Source: Chitinophaga varians (GTDB lineage: Bacteria > Bacteroidota > Bacteroidia > Chitinophagales > Chitinophagaceae). From it: 64,000 bases of DNA. Location: assembly GCF_014529945.1 (NCBI RefSeq), contig NZ_JACVFB010000007.1:1-64000 (forward strand), in the 5' to 3' direction. Positions 1 through 8,415 of the stretch are shown here, in pieces (the stretch's first letter is position 1; the number at the start of each line of letters is the position of its first letter). A program made the position numbers and the translations under genes. Under the pieces are notes generated by a model. The model was given only the letters and a program-made list of their open reading frames with translations, ran no database searches and was not told the origin of the DNA.

Positions 1-349
1 CCGCATTCTGTACGTTGAACGCCATCATCTTTCCATGAAATACAAACTCCGATCCCTGACCGTCGATGCATACACCCGACCTGTCGCGGATCTCAATCCC
101 AACGGGGGCGTCGGACAAATCCTCCCTATCTTTATTCGGACAAAAGTCGTACCTGCCACGGGGAAAAACCAGTTTCAGGTAGCGCGCGTTCCTGTTTTCT
201 TTCAACAGCTTCCTGATCTCCGGTTCTACATTGACCCGGCTGTCAGGATGGATGCCATAATCTGTTACGTTTATCTCAACAGTATCCTGCTGGCCAAAAC
301 ACGAGCTGTTAAGGACCAGTAGTAAAAAAGATATCAATGTAACTCTCAT
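1..349 (-). CDS. Partial glycoside hydrolase, GH110-like (N-terminal part)
   Basis: Only the first 116 codons are in the window; the gene continues past the left edge. It starts with a signal peptide (MRVTLISFLLLVLNSSCFGQ) and then has an INVTDYGIHPDSRVN segment followed by LVFPRGRYDF. This pairing opens the right-handed beta-helix of GH110 alpha-galactosidases and related pectate-lyase-fold enzymes. If correct, it is an exported exo-glycosidase that removes terminal alpha-galactose from host-type glycans, which fits the GH20 enzyme and SusCD pair nearby. The catalytic region is not visible, so another beta-helix hydrolase is possible. It lies 25 bases downstream of the discoidin lipoprotein gene on the same strand, probably in one transcript. 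Confidence 0.6.
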   Translation of the reverse strand, partial: MRVTLISFLLLVLNSSCFGQQDTVEINVTDYGIHPDSRVNVEPEIRKLLKENRNARYLKLVFPRGRYDFCPNKDREDLSDAPVGIEIRDRSGVCIDGQGSEFVFHGKMMAFNVQNA

Positions 350-374
350 CTTGTTAATTATTAAAGATAAATCA

Positions 375-1988
375 TCAGAATGCACCGATCTCAGAAAAGT
401 ACAACACCTTGTTAGTGCCGTGAATAGCGGTGACCACCAGTTTCAGGTAACGTGCATTCACTGCTGCAGGAAATGAAAGCCTTGTTTTGCTTTCATCCAC
501 AGGGCCTTCCGGTATTTCGATGTTAGTATAAGTAGCCGCCGTTTGCCAGTTAACGTTATCCTCGCTCACCAATACCTGCATATCTTTGGGCTGGCCGCTG
601 GAATAGTCGATATCAAATTTGCGATTCTTAAATGTAATACCATGCAACGATTTTGCCGATTTCGTATCGATGGTAATATGATGCGGAAAAGGCGCTTCCC
701 CGTTTACCCCGGCGGTAGACCAAAACGTATATGGATTATTGTCCAGTACATAAGCAGCACCTCCTTCCTCCGGCGCTGAAGGCCAGGGCTCCTGAGAGGA
801 AAAGTCGATCACTTCCCAACCAGTCCGGTCATATTCTTTCATATCGAACACGATATGGTAATCATACCCGTGCCGGGCCTTGGTAACCAGATTTAACCCG
901 GCTGTATAGAGCTTGAACGACTGCCCCATGACATGCTGGTTATTGTTGGTTACATTCACAAACCAGTTGTACCACCAGGAGATTTGCGGAAAACCGAAAT
1001 CCCTGGGGCTCCAATCCTGTGTTGGCATACTATTGGCAAAAGAAATAAATGTTTTACCATCGGTATCATTGCCAATGCAAACATATTTTTTGAGGAATTT
1101 ATTGTAACATACATTGGCAATATTCACGTCCGGTATAATGATGGTTTCATGGCCACCAATGCCGGCTTCCACCCAGCTACCGTTGTAGAATTTCTTCCAA
1201 TACCCCGGTGCAAGTTTATCACTGAGCCGGCACCTGGCCACACAAATATCCTGCTCCGTTCTGTGCCCCGAACTATCTGAATAGAAGCCTTTTTTATAAT
1301 AGACATACGCATACCCATCGCCCGGAATGAAAAGATCAAGATCACCCGCACCGTAATATTTTTGCCCCGGCGGCGGTGGGATGGATTTGTCCTGCGTGAT
1401 GATATCGCCCTGATAGGTCCATGTTTGTCCATTGTCAACCGACGTAGCAAGCCCCATGCGCCGTTCCTTTGCTTCGGTTTCCCATTTTTTCATGTAGTTG
1501 TATTCACTGTAGGCAATGGAGTAGAATTTACCATCAGACGGATCTATCCAAAGTCCCATCAGCCAATAGTTACACCAGTCGTCGTTTCCTTCCGTAGTAT
1601 AGTAAGGAAAGTTAGCTGCAGGTTTTGGCTGCTGCAACTGCTTCACGGCATTGTTGACATTAGCGCCTTTCCATAGCTCCCATAAATTATACTCGCCATC
1701 CCAACTAGCACAGTTTCCGCCGAGTATATAGAGCTGCCCCTGGTATCTGTCGATGCCCGCCATCTGATCAAACTTGTACGCATTTTCGTTTTTTACGGTA
1801 TCCACTTTCCAGAGAATAGAATCATAGGTAGCACTGGAGCCTATCACACCTGCTGTGAGCGAGCGTTCTGTGAGCGAGCGTTTAGCAGTATTTTTCGGAT
1901 CCGGGGCCACTGTTTCCTTTACCATTTCTTTGTTACACCCCATCCCTCCAATACTCAAAAGTATAATCAACAATAGTTTACGGTACAT
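375..1988 (-). CDS. Discoidin (F5/8 type C) domain lipoprotein
   Basis: A 537-residue exported protein. The N-terminus is a lipoprotein signal peptide with a lipobox ending at Cys18, so it is probably anchored in the outer membrane. Residues about 55-400 are rich in Trp, Tyr and Gly and look like a propeller-type domain (repeated WxxxxDI-like strands), but I do not recognise the family with certainty. Residues about 405-537 form an F5/8 type C (discoidin) carbohydrate-binding module: DNNPYTFWSTAG, then HHITIDT, and RYLKLVV near the end. A binding or glycan-processing role is inferred. Residues 37-45 hold a small duplication (RSLTERSLT). Its start overlaps the end of the truncated protease frame by 22 bases. 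Confidence 0.75.
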   Translation of the reverse strand: MYRKLLLIILLSIGGMGCNKEMVKETVAPDPKNTAKRSLTERSLTAGVIGSSATYDSILWKVDTVKNENAYKFDQMAGIDRYQGQLYILGGNCASWDGEYNLWELWKGANVNNAVKQLQQPKPAANFPYYTTEGNDDWCNYWLMGLWIDPSDGKFYSIAYSEYNYMKKWETEAKERRMGLATSVDNGQTWTYQGDIITQDKSIPPPPGQKYYGAGDLDLFIPGDGYAYVYYKKGFYSDSSGHRTEQDICVARCRLSDKLAPGYWKKFYNGSWVEAGIGGHETIIIPDVNIANVCYNKFLKKYVCIGNDTDGKTFISFANSMPTQDWSPRDFGFPQISWWYNWFVNVTNNNQHVMGQSFKLYTAGLNLVTKARHGYDYHIVFDMKEYDRTGWEVIDFSSQEPWPSAPEEGGAAYVLDNNPYTFWSTAGVNGEAPFPHHITIDTKSAKSLHGITFKNRKFDIDYSSGQPKDMQVLVSEDNVNWQTAATYTNIEIPEGPVDESKTRLSFPAAVNARYLKLVVTAIHGTNKVLYFSEIGAF

Positions 1989-2446
1989 ATATGTATGTGT
2001 TTAAGGTGAGATAATAAAAGGTTGTTATCCCCCGCGGCCAGCGCCGCAGGGGGGATAAGGTAGTGTTTGTTTTTATCGAATACGCGGCTTGTCCTTACGG
2101 GATAAGAGAATTTCCCGCTGAATGCGTCATTAAGTATCTTTATTGATTCCGCGACATCAGCATCAGAATAAGCGTCTGGGTCTTCATTCACAATATGTAT
2201 AACTACAGGTAATGTAACTAAAGTCAGAGGAGGCGCCAGTTGACCAGGGGCGGCCATGTAATGCCTTTGCAGGATAGCTTTGTTGGCAGCTTGCTCCCTT
2301 CCCCGGAAAATAGAATTCTTTCGCCATTCCTTTTGTAGTATCTCTGTACCACAAGGACGGACAAATACAGGCATCCCTTCCTGAGCATAAGTAATAAAAG
2401 GCAATAAAAGCACCATCAAAAGCGATAGCTTATGTCTTTTTAGCAT
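1967..2446 (-). pseudogene. Truncated M43-type metalloprotease fragment
   Basis: Starting at MLKRHKLSLL, the frame has a signal peptide ending near TYA-QEG and then a segment LPVVIHIVNEDPDAYSDAD followed by ESIKILNDAFSG. This is the characteristic opening of the pappalysin/cytophagalysin (M43) catalytic domain. The zinc-binding HExxHxxGxxH motif and the whole C-terminal half are missing. After about residue 115 the sequence loses family resemblance and runs into the next gene. Full M43 enzymes are several hundred residues long, so this is read as a decayed remnant. A start at 2479 is also open but would run through the tandem duplication described next. A secreted short protein remains a less likely alternative. 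Confidence 0.65.
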
Positions 2447-2517
2447 AGGTATGATCGTTAAAAATATGGTCCAGGTCATAATAGGTATGATCGTTAAAAA
2501 ATATGGTCCAGGTCATA
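2445..2517. repeat. Tandem duplication, 36 and 37 bp
   Basis: The segment 2445-2480 (ataggtatgatcgtt...ggtccaggtcata) is repeated directly at 2481-2517, with one extra A in the A-run of the second copy. It covers the start codon region of the truncated M43 frame. Its position between a broken gene and a transposase remnant suggests local slippage or rearrangement. Confidence 0.9.
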
Positions 2518-2670
2518 AAAGGAATCTGCCAAACTAATAAAACACCGATCGACTACATTCTTCCTATGCGACAGCTGATTTTTTTTATTCTTCGGAAAAA
2601 ATCTGAAAAATGAAAGCGTTTTGAAGTAAAAAAGAATCAGTTTACAACAATCCCGCCCGTTTTTTTTAAG

Positions 2671-2851
2671 ATGGCAGCTCAGGATGGTCGTCAGCTTAGA
2701 AGATACAAGCGCAGATGGAAGATAGAACGTTTTTTTTACATGGCTCAATGCCTTCAAACGTGTAATCGCACGATATGACAGAGAAATAGAACGCTATCAA
2801 GCACTTATTCATCTTGCTTTTGCTTTAATCCTGATGAGAAGAATTATATAG
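2671..2851 (+). pseudogene. IS5-family transposase C-terminal remnant
   Basis: Two pieces in different frames match the C-terminal end of IS5-type DDE transposases. The first, from 2671, reads QDGRQLRRYKRRWKIER. The second, 2750-2851, reads FKRVIARYDREIERYQALI, continues HLAFALILMRRII, and then stops. The frames are offset by one base in a run of seven Ts at about 2731-2737; six Ts would restore ERFFTWLNAFKRV. The upstream DDE core and the other IS end are absent, so the element is dead. The gap 2447-2965 otherwise holds no gene; the reverse-strand frame at 2494-2757 overlaps this remnant and is not considered real. Confidence 0.8.
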
Positions 2852-2965
2852 TATTTATGAAATAACCTCTAGTAACAATGCATAAATTCTCATAGAGATT
2901 CATTTTTTTGGTGAAAAATCATGCACCGATTCGTCTTATCTGACCAGGGTTTCATGGGCAGTACG

Positions 2966-4198
2966 TTATATCCGCACGAAGGTTTTATTGCGATACATAT
3001 AATAAAGTAAGAGCCAGAGAACGCCAAAAGTGCCAGCGGTCAGCAGAAAACCACCAAATTGCCCGAGATGTTTTGCCAGACCTGCGAACAAGGTATTACT
3101 GATGTCGCCAAAGGGGATGATACCCGGCGCTATGTAGGCTACAATAGCATTTGTGCCGATAATGATGAAGACAAATGCCCACCGCCGGAAGCCTAAAATG
3201 TCTATCACCCAATAAAATAATGCAAGTAACAAGAGGCTCCAGCCTCCCGCCCACAAAACCATCGAGCTGGTCCAGATATGCTTGATGATTGGAAATTCAA
3301 AACTCCAAAGCCAGCCTGCCAACAGGCAGGCCAAACCTGATATAATTAACCAGAACACTTTGGGCAATTTAGGCCCCGGAGCGCGTAGCAAATGGCCCGC
3401 CAGAACGCCTATCAGCGTCGTAGCGCCGAATCCTATGCTGCTGAGTATCCAGGTGTAATCATTACCGTCCCGAAAACGGCCTAACAGAGACTGATCAACC
3501 CACATTGCCAGATTTCCCTCGGGCGAAAGCACCCCAATTCCATGGCCCGGCACCAGTACAAAACGCATCAGCCCCCAAAAAATCAGTAGTAAAATGCCTG
3601 CCAGCACAGCCTGTCCTTTTACCGGCAGCTCTACCAATGCAATTGCGGAAATCAGGTAGCCCGCCGCAATTGCCTGAAGGGTGTTGCTGTAAAGCAGCAG
3701 GTCGTCCATGCGGAAATGAAGCAGATTGCCTTGGGCAACCATGCCAAGCGCCCACAATAGCAGCACGCGATAAATGACTTTCAGGTAAATGCGGCGGCGA
3801 CCATCCCCCTGCGCCAGCCGTTTCCCTATCGAAAACGGCATGGCGGCCCCCACGATAAACAAAAAGAGCGGCATGATCAGGTCCCAGGCAACAAAACCCT
3901 CCCACGGAACATGATCGAATTGTTCTTCCAACCAGGATGGAAGCGGGTTGGCGAAAAGCTTGAAAAATTCATATACCATAGGGCCGCCGCCCGCAATCCA
4001 AAACATATCAAAACCCCGTAGCGCATCTATTGAAACTATACGTTCTGCAGGCGCAACAGTATGGGACAAGCGCGTACCTTTCATTTGAGTGGATTCTTTC
4101 GTCATTAGTGATTTGAATAAGTTGCTAAAAAAAGAAATATCTGATTTTTGGGGCCGTTGTTTCCCGGAAGCTGAACGAGACTGATCAGATATCGCCAT
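2966..4198 (-). CDS. Membrane acyltransferase, HGSNAT/COG4299 family
   Basis: A 410-residue multi-pass membrane protein. The family motif RIVSIDALRGFDMFWI lies at about residues 52-67, followed by LIMPLFLFIVGAAMPFSIG and about ten hydrophobic segments to the C-terminus. The family includes human heparan-alpha-glucosaminide N-acetyltransferase, which moves an acetyl group from cytoplasmic acetyl-CoA to glucosamine across the membrane. In Bacteroidota it often sits beside hexosaminidases. Here the start codon lies one base after the GH20 stop (TAA-t-ATG), which points to translational coupling. A later start at residue 32 (MTKESTQMKG) would remove a non-homologous head and cannot be excluded. 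The acetylation role is inferred. Confidence 0.85.
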   Translation of the reverse strand: MAISDQSRSASGKQRPQKSDISFFSNLFKSLMTKESTQMKGTRLSHTVAPAERIVSIDALRGFDMFWIAGGGPMVYEFFKLFANPLPSWLEEQFDHVPWEGFVAWDLIMPLFLFIVGAAMPFSIGKRLAQGDGRRRIYLKVIYRVLLLWALGMVAQGNLLHFRMDDLLLYSNTLQAIAAGYLISAIALVELPVKGQAVLAGILLLIFWGLMRFVLVPGHGIGVLSPEGNLAMWVDQSLLGRFRDGNDYTWILSSIGFGATTLIGVLAGHLLRAPGPKLPKVFWLIISGLACLLAGWLWSFEFPIIKHIWTSSMVLWAGGWSLLLLALFYWVIDILGFRRWAFVFIIIGTNAIVAYIAPGIIPFGDISNTLFAGLAKHLGQFGGFLLTAGTFGVLWLLLYYMYRNKTFVRI

Positions 4199-4199
4199 A

Positions 4200-5783
4200 T
4201 TAGTTCACGTCCCATTTTACGTTCCATCTGGCAGAAAAATATTCCAGTGCTTTGCAAAAATTGCCAAAATTTTTGTTGGCAACCAATGTCCAGCCATCTT
4301 CCGCATAAGCGGCCAGTCTTGGGTACACCTGCTTATTCATACTGGCTTCATCGGGTATCCATTCGCCCCACATCTGGCAGCCAGTGCCGAGTATTTTTGC
4401 ATGATATTTTGGATCCAGCCCTTTGGGGATAGGATCAAAGCCATAGGCTTTTTCCAGGGAAATGTCTTTGTAGGAATAATCAAGGTAGGTAAACTCACTG
4501 AAGGAGTTCACCACATCGTAACCTCTTGAAACAGCCTGGTCAATGATTTTAAGGTCGCCTGTCCAGAACTGTATAATAGTGCCGGGCGCTAATTTTTCTC
4601 TGTTGGAAACCTTGCCGGCATCAACATCCTCCAGCATGCTGTTCATGATTTCATTCCATCCGGCCATCCTGCGGTATTTGCCAGCCAGGAAGTTGGATAT
4701 CCCGTTGGTGAACGCAATCTGGAGGTCTCCAGGAGACACAATGTGATGTTCTTTCATGTAAGCCTGTACGCCGGCATCTGCCTTCCACTGGTCAAACTTC
4801 ACTTCATCCCCACCTATGTGTATTACTTTAGAAGGAAATAGGTTGATCACTTCCTCTAAAACATCATGCAAAAAGGCAATTACCTTTGGATCTGCTACGT
4901 TGTATACATCGTATTGTATGCCAAATTTGCATGGTACCCGGATTTTTTTTTGCGATGTTCCGAGCCAGGGATAGGAAGCAATGGCTGCAGCGCTATGCCC
5001 TGGCATTTCTATTTCCGGGATAACAGTGATATGTCTTTCAGCAGCGTAATTGATGATTTCTTTGATGGCTGCCTGCGTATAGAAGCCCCCATGAGGCTTA
5101 CTGTCATAGGTATTGCCGTCAGCATCCCCGCCAATTTGCGTAGAGTCGCGGTGGCTGCCGATGGCAGTGAGCTGCGGATATTTGAGTATCTCAATGCGCC
5201 AGCCCTGGTCGTCGGTAAGGTGCCAGTGAAAAGTGTTCATCTTGAGCAAGGCCATTTCATCCAGCAGACGCTTCACGACTGTGCTGCCTTTGAAGTATCT
5301 GCCTTCGTCGAGCATGAAGGCTCTCCACGAAAAGCGAGGCTTATCTTTGATACTGACCGCATTTAACGTATATGTGTTACCATTACCATGAATGAGTTGG
5401 CGCAAGGATTGAATGCCGTAAAAAATGCCAGTTGAAGCAGGGGCAGTGATAGAGATATTATCCGGATTTACTTTCAACAGGTAGCCCTCCTCTCCGAGTT
5501 CTTTTTTCAATTTTTCATCGACAATCAGCCGAATAGAGTTGTTTTTCGAAGATGTTTTCAATTGGATGTTCAGGCCAGATGCTTCCTGTATTGCCTGTTG
5601 CAATTGACGCGCTTCCACAATATTGTTGCCGGCGTTTATGACTGTGGCGCTGGTCAGTTGGAACACGCCGGTGCCGGTTTTTACTTCAGCTGGCTGAGGT
5701 ATAATGTTGATCGCGTGAAGAGGAATACTGATAATCAGTAGCATGCACCCATATACCCCAAAGGCAAATAATTGTTTCATCAA
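4200..5783 (-). CDS. Beta-N-acetylhexosaminidase, GH20
   Basis: A 527-residue exported enzyme that releases terminal beta-linked GlcNAc or GalNAc by substrate-assisted catalysis. A signal peptide (about 1-24) is followed by the GH20b-type domain (about 25-150) and the TIM-barrel catalytic domain, which has FHWHLTDDQGWRIEI and the catalytic pair D326-E327 in HIGGDEV. It is the enzymatic core of the locus: SusC/SusD lie upstream and the acyltransferase is coupled directly downstream. The length is usual for single-domain bacterial GH20. The start at 5783 gives a good signal peptide and follows an A/T-rich stretch. Confidence 0.95.
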   Translation of the reverse strand: MMKQLFAFGVYGCMLLIISIPLHAINIIPQPAEVKTGTGVFQLTSATVINAGNNIVEARQLQQAIQEASGLNIQLKTSSKNNSIRLIVDEKLKKELGEEGYLLKVNPDNISITAPASTGIFYGIQSLRQLIHGNGNTYTLNAVSIKDKPRFSWRAFMLDEGRYFKGSTVVKRLLDEMALLKMNTFHWHLTDDQGWRIEILKYPQLTAIGSHRDSTQIGGDADGNTYDSKPHGGFYTQAAIKEIINYAAERHITVIPEIEMPGHSAAAIASYPWLGTSQKKIRVPCKFGIQYDVYNVADPKVIAFLHDVLEEVINLFPSKVIHIGGDEVKFDQWKADAGVQAYMKEHHIVSPGDLQIAFTNGISNFLAGKYRRMAGWNEIMNSMLEDVDAGKVSNREKLAPGTIIQFWTGDLKIIDQAVSRGYDVVNSFSEFTYLDYSYKDISLEKAYGFDPIPKGLDPKYHAKILGTGCQMWGEWIPDEASMNKQVYPRLAAYAEDGWTLVANKNFGNFCKALEYFSARWNVKWDVN

Positions 5784-5838
5784 ATATTTTTTTTTGTTTA
5801 TTGAATATTGCTAAGACTGTGGCAAAATGAATGCTCGT

Positions 5839-6561
5839 TTATTTGCCGGCCGTTTTTATTGCATATATTTTAGAATAGTTATAGTAATTCTGCGGATTGA
5901 TACTGCTTGTGGCAGTGCTGCTGCCTGCCCTTATGTAATAAGTGGTATTGGGAGCTAACCCTGTGAATACTACAGTAATAGTCGTATCTCCATTTACAGG
6001 CTGTATTTTCCGGTACCGGGTGTCTCCCTTATTCACCCCCCGGAATTCCTGAACATCCACAACTGAAGCGGTATTTAAAAATGCTCCCCCCTGAGCAATT
6101 TGTTGAGCGGCGTCATTGCTCTTGATACTATAAGTAAAAGTTGCGGAGGTGTCGGTTATATTACCCGTCTTCAACGTCACATAAATCCAGGGGCGTACTT
6201 TGAGATCCAGTTTCGTATCTCCATTCACAGTCGCAATAATAGTATCTGCATAGAATGGTCCTGATGGCGCCACCTTATAAGTTCCGGAGAAAATACTTGC
6301 ATTTTTATATGTTCCGTTGGTAAGAAAGTTGCTTCCAATAGCACCAGATGCTGTTGAACTGTAGTTCATCTGAAACAAATTAAGTATGCCTCCCTGTCCT
6401 ATACTGCTCGCCATAGGAACGGTGTCGTTCGTTCTGCTGTCTATTATTGCGCCAGACAGGGATGCCCGGGGAGGCTCATAGTTATCCAGCTTATTACTAC
6501 AACCGCTCTGTATACATGCGGCAAGGAATATCAGGTAAAAAAGGATTTTATTTTGGTTCAT
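5839..6561 (-). CDS. DUF3823 lipoprotein of the SusCD locus
   Basis: With the start at 6561 (MNQNKILFYLIF) the protein is 240 residues long and has a lipobox ending IQSGC. The mature part begins with NYEPPRASLSGAIID, the usual opening of DUF3823 proteins, which pair with SusD genes and consist of beta-sandwich domains. A second fibronectin-like half (about 135-240) ends with APNTTYYIRAGS. It is probably a surface glycan-binding accessory protein of the uptake complex. The start 24 bases upstream (6585) would place residues before the signal peptide, so 6561 is preferred. It lies between susD and the GH20 gene on the same strand. Confidence 0.85.
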   Translation of the reverse strand: MNQNKILFYLIFLAACIQSGCSNKLDNYEPPRASLSGAIIDSRTNDTVPMASSIGQGGILNLFQMNYSSTASGAIGSNFLTNGTYKNASIFSGTYKVAPSGPFYADTIIATVNGDTKLDLKVRPWIYVTLKTGNITDTSATFTYSIKSNDAAQQIAQGGAFLNTASVVDVQEFRGVNKGDTRYRKIQPVNGDTTITVVFTGLAPNTTYYIRAGSSTATSSINPQNYYNYSKIYAIKTAGK

Positions 6562-6581
6562 ATTTTTAAATTTTAAGACAC

Positions 6582-8381
6582 TCAATAACCTGGATTTTGC
6601 GCCAGGTAGCTATTTGCTCCACTGACGTCAATTTGCTCATAGTACAGCCGTGGTGGAAAAGTACGACCGGGTTTAACAGGTATGGGAGCAATGGTGAACG
6701 TGTATTGCATTTGTGCCGGATTGGTATTTGCTTTCCAGTTTAACCAGGGAAAGAGTGCGTGGAATGTGGTGGCATTTAACACCTGGTCTGCAATATGCCA
6801 TCTCCGTAAATCCCAGTAACGATGGTTCTCAAAAGCCAGCTCCACCCGCCGTTCATGTCTCACCTGACTGAGGCCAACCATTGATAGTAACTTTATTCCG
6901 GCCCTGGCTCTTATCTGGTTAATAGCGGATAAAGCATCACCTGGTTTTCCCAGCTCCACAGCCGCTTCCGCAAAATTCAGCAACACTTCACCATACCTGA
7001 ATACGAGCCACGGCTGGTGTGACTGTCCATCATTTGGCGTAAAGTTCGCATCTTCTATCAGGTATTTCTTCTGATAGAAACCAGATTTTGTTGGATCTGC
7101 TGTTGTAGTAGGTCCGTCTTTCCCTGTGAATGCAATTGTATATGGAGCAGTACCATAAGTTTTGGTCAGATCCTCGTTAATGAGTGTGTCAGTTCCGTTC
7201 ACAATTCCTCTTCTTAACTCAATATATCCACCCTGAGGGTCTTTATTGGCATGCCACTCAGCACCAGGATACTGAATGGATGCGAAAAAACGCGGATCCT
7301 TTCCTTTAAACAGATCGGCCGGATTGTTATACCTGATCGGGTTGCCTCTGTCGTCTACTATTTTTAGTTTACCCGGTGTGCCATCTGTATATTCGAACTC
7401 TTCAACCAGCTCAATCACAGGATTCACAGAGTTGCCATAGTCAACCCTAAAGCTTTGAGGGGAATTATAGTAGTCGAAACTATGTCCTCTGTTTGGTAAT
7501 GAATAGGCTTCAGCCAGAATGGCTTCCGGATTGGTGGCAGCATCCCGGCCATTGAACAATAATTGAAAATTTTTGGCCGGATCGCTGCTGCCCTGAAATA
7601 ACTTAAATTTGTCAGATGTAATAATAGCCCTGGCTGCTTCATACGCTTTTTGCCAATATGTGTTTGCCATAGATGAGGGGATACCTACCAGACCATTCAG
7701 CTGCACATGCCCATATTTGGCTTCTGAGGCGGCATATAACATTGCTCTGCATTTCAACGCAAGGGCGGCAGCGTTAGTGACTCTGAGTGGTCCGCCAGCC
7801 TGTAATCCATTACTGCCAATAATATCATCTAACTCACTGGCAACAAAATCATAAATCTGTTGCGCTGTACTTCTTGGTATTTTCAGATTGTCAGCGGTGG
7901 TCAGTACTTTGGTAACCAATGGTACGCCTCCATAGCGTTTAACCAATCCGAAATACGTGAGCGCGCGGAGGAACCGTACTTCCTGCAAATATTGATTGCG
8001 GTCAGCGGCTCCCAGATTTGTGGCATTAACGATTTTGGCAATAAAGTCGTTTTGCCGGCGTATAAGATCATACGGCCACCAATTCCCAAATTGTCCATTA
8101 GGTATCACGCCAATGATTGACGGATCCGACCAGGCATAAGACTGAACGGCTTCGTCTGTCCAAACACTCATATAGTTGCTTCCCTGCCCGTAGGTAAAAT
8201 CTTCGTATCCGGCGCCGGAGAGATCGTTATAGAGCGCCGCAACAAGGGCCTGCACAGCAGCAGAAGAAGCATAAGCCTGGTTGTCCGCTATCAGGTCCTG
8301 AGGCTGAAGCCTCACAAAGTCTTTGTTACAGGCCAAAAGTATGGTCATCCAAATCAGGCATAATATATATGTACGTTTCAT
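6582..8381 (-). CDS. SusD/RagB family glycan-binding lipoprotein
   Basis: The start at 8381 (MKRTYILCLIWMTILLACNK) gives a 599-residue lipoprotein with a clean lipobox ending LLAC. The longer frame to 8429 adds a non-signal head. The sequence shows the SusD order: a TPR-rich N-terminal half with EVRFLRALTYFGLVKRYGG, and the C-terminal pattern GEVLLNFAEAA, then INQIRARAG and RHERRVELAFENHRYWDLRRW. SusD proteins form the lid on the SusC barrel and capture oligosaccharides at the cell surface. Its frame comes just after SusC (stop at 8416). Confidence 0.95.
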   Translation of the reverse strand: MKRTYILCLIWMTILLACNKDFVRLQPQDLIADNQAYASSAAVQALVAALYNDLSGAGYEDFTYGQGSNYMSVWTDEAVQSYAWSDPSIIGVIPNGQFGNWWPYDLIRRQNDFIAKIVNATNLGAADRNQYLQEVRFLRALTYFGLVKRYGGVPLVTKVLTTADNLKIPRSTAQQIYDFVASELDDIIGSNGLQAGGPLRVTNAAALALKCRAMLYAASEAKYGHVQLNGLVGIPSSMANTYWQKAYEAARAIITSDKFKLFQGSSDPAKNFQLLFNGRDAATNPEAILAEAYSLPNRGHSFDYYNSPQSFRVDYGNSVNPVIELVEEFEYTDGTPGKLKIVDDRGNPIRYNNPADLFKGKDPRFFASIQYPGAEWHANKDPQGGYIELRRGIVNGTDTLINEDLTKTYGTAPYTIAFTGKDGPTTTADPTKSGFYQKKYLIEDANFTPNDGQSHQPWLVFRYGEVLLNFAEAAVELGKPGDALSAINQIRARAGIKLLSMVGLSQVRHERRVELAFENHRYWDLRRWHIADQVLNATTFHALFPWLNWKANTNPAQMQYTFTIAPIPVKPGRTFPPRLYYEQIDVSGANSYLAQNPGY

Positions 8382-8415
8382 GACTTTACTGAATATAAAA
8401 TGAAGGATTTTAAAC

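Noticed and set aside
35..322. 95-codon plus-strand frame at the left edge
   Set aside because: It is opposite the GH110-like gene, which has a signal peptide and family motifs on the minus strand.
2494..2757. 87-codon reverse frame near the IS remnant
   Set aside because: Low-complexity residues and overlap with the transposase debris; no start signal.
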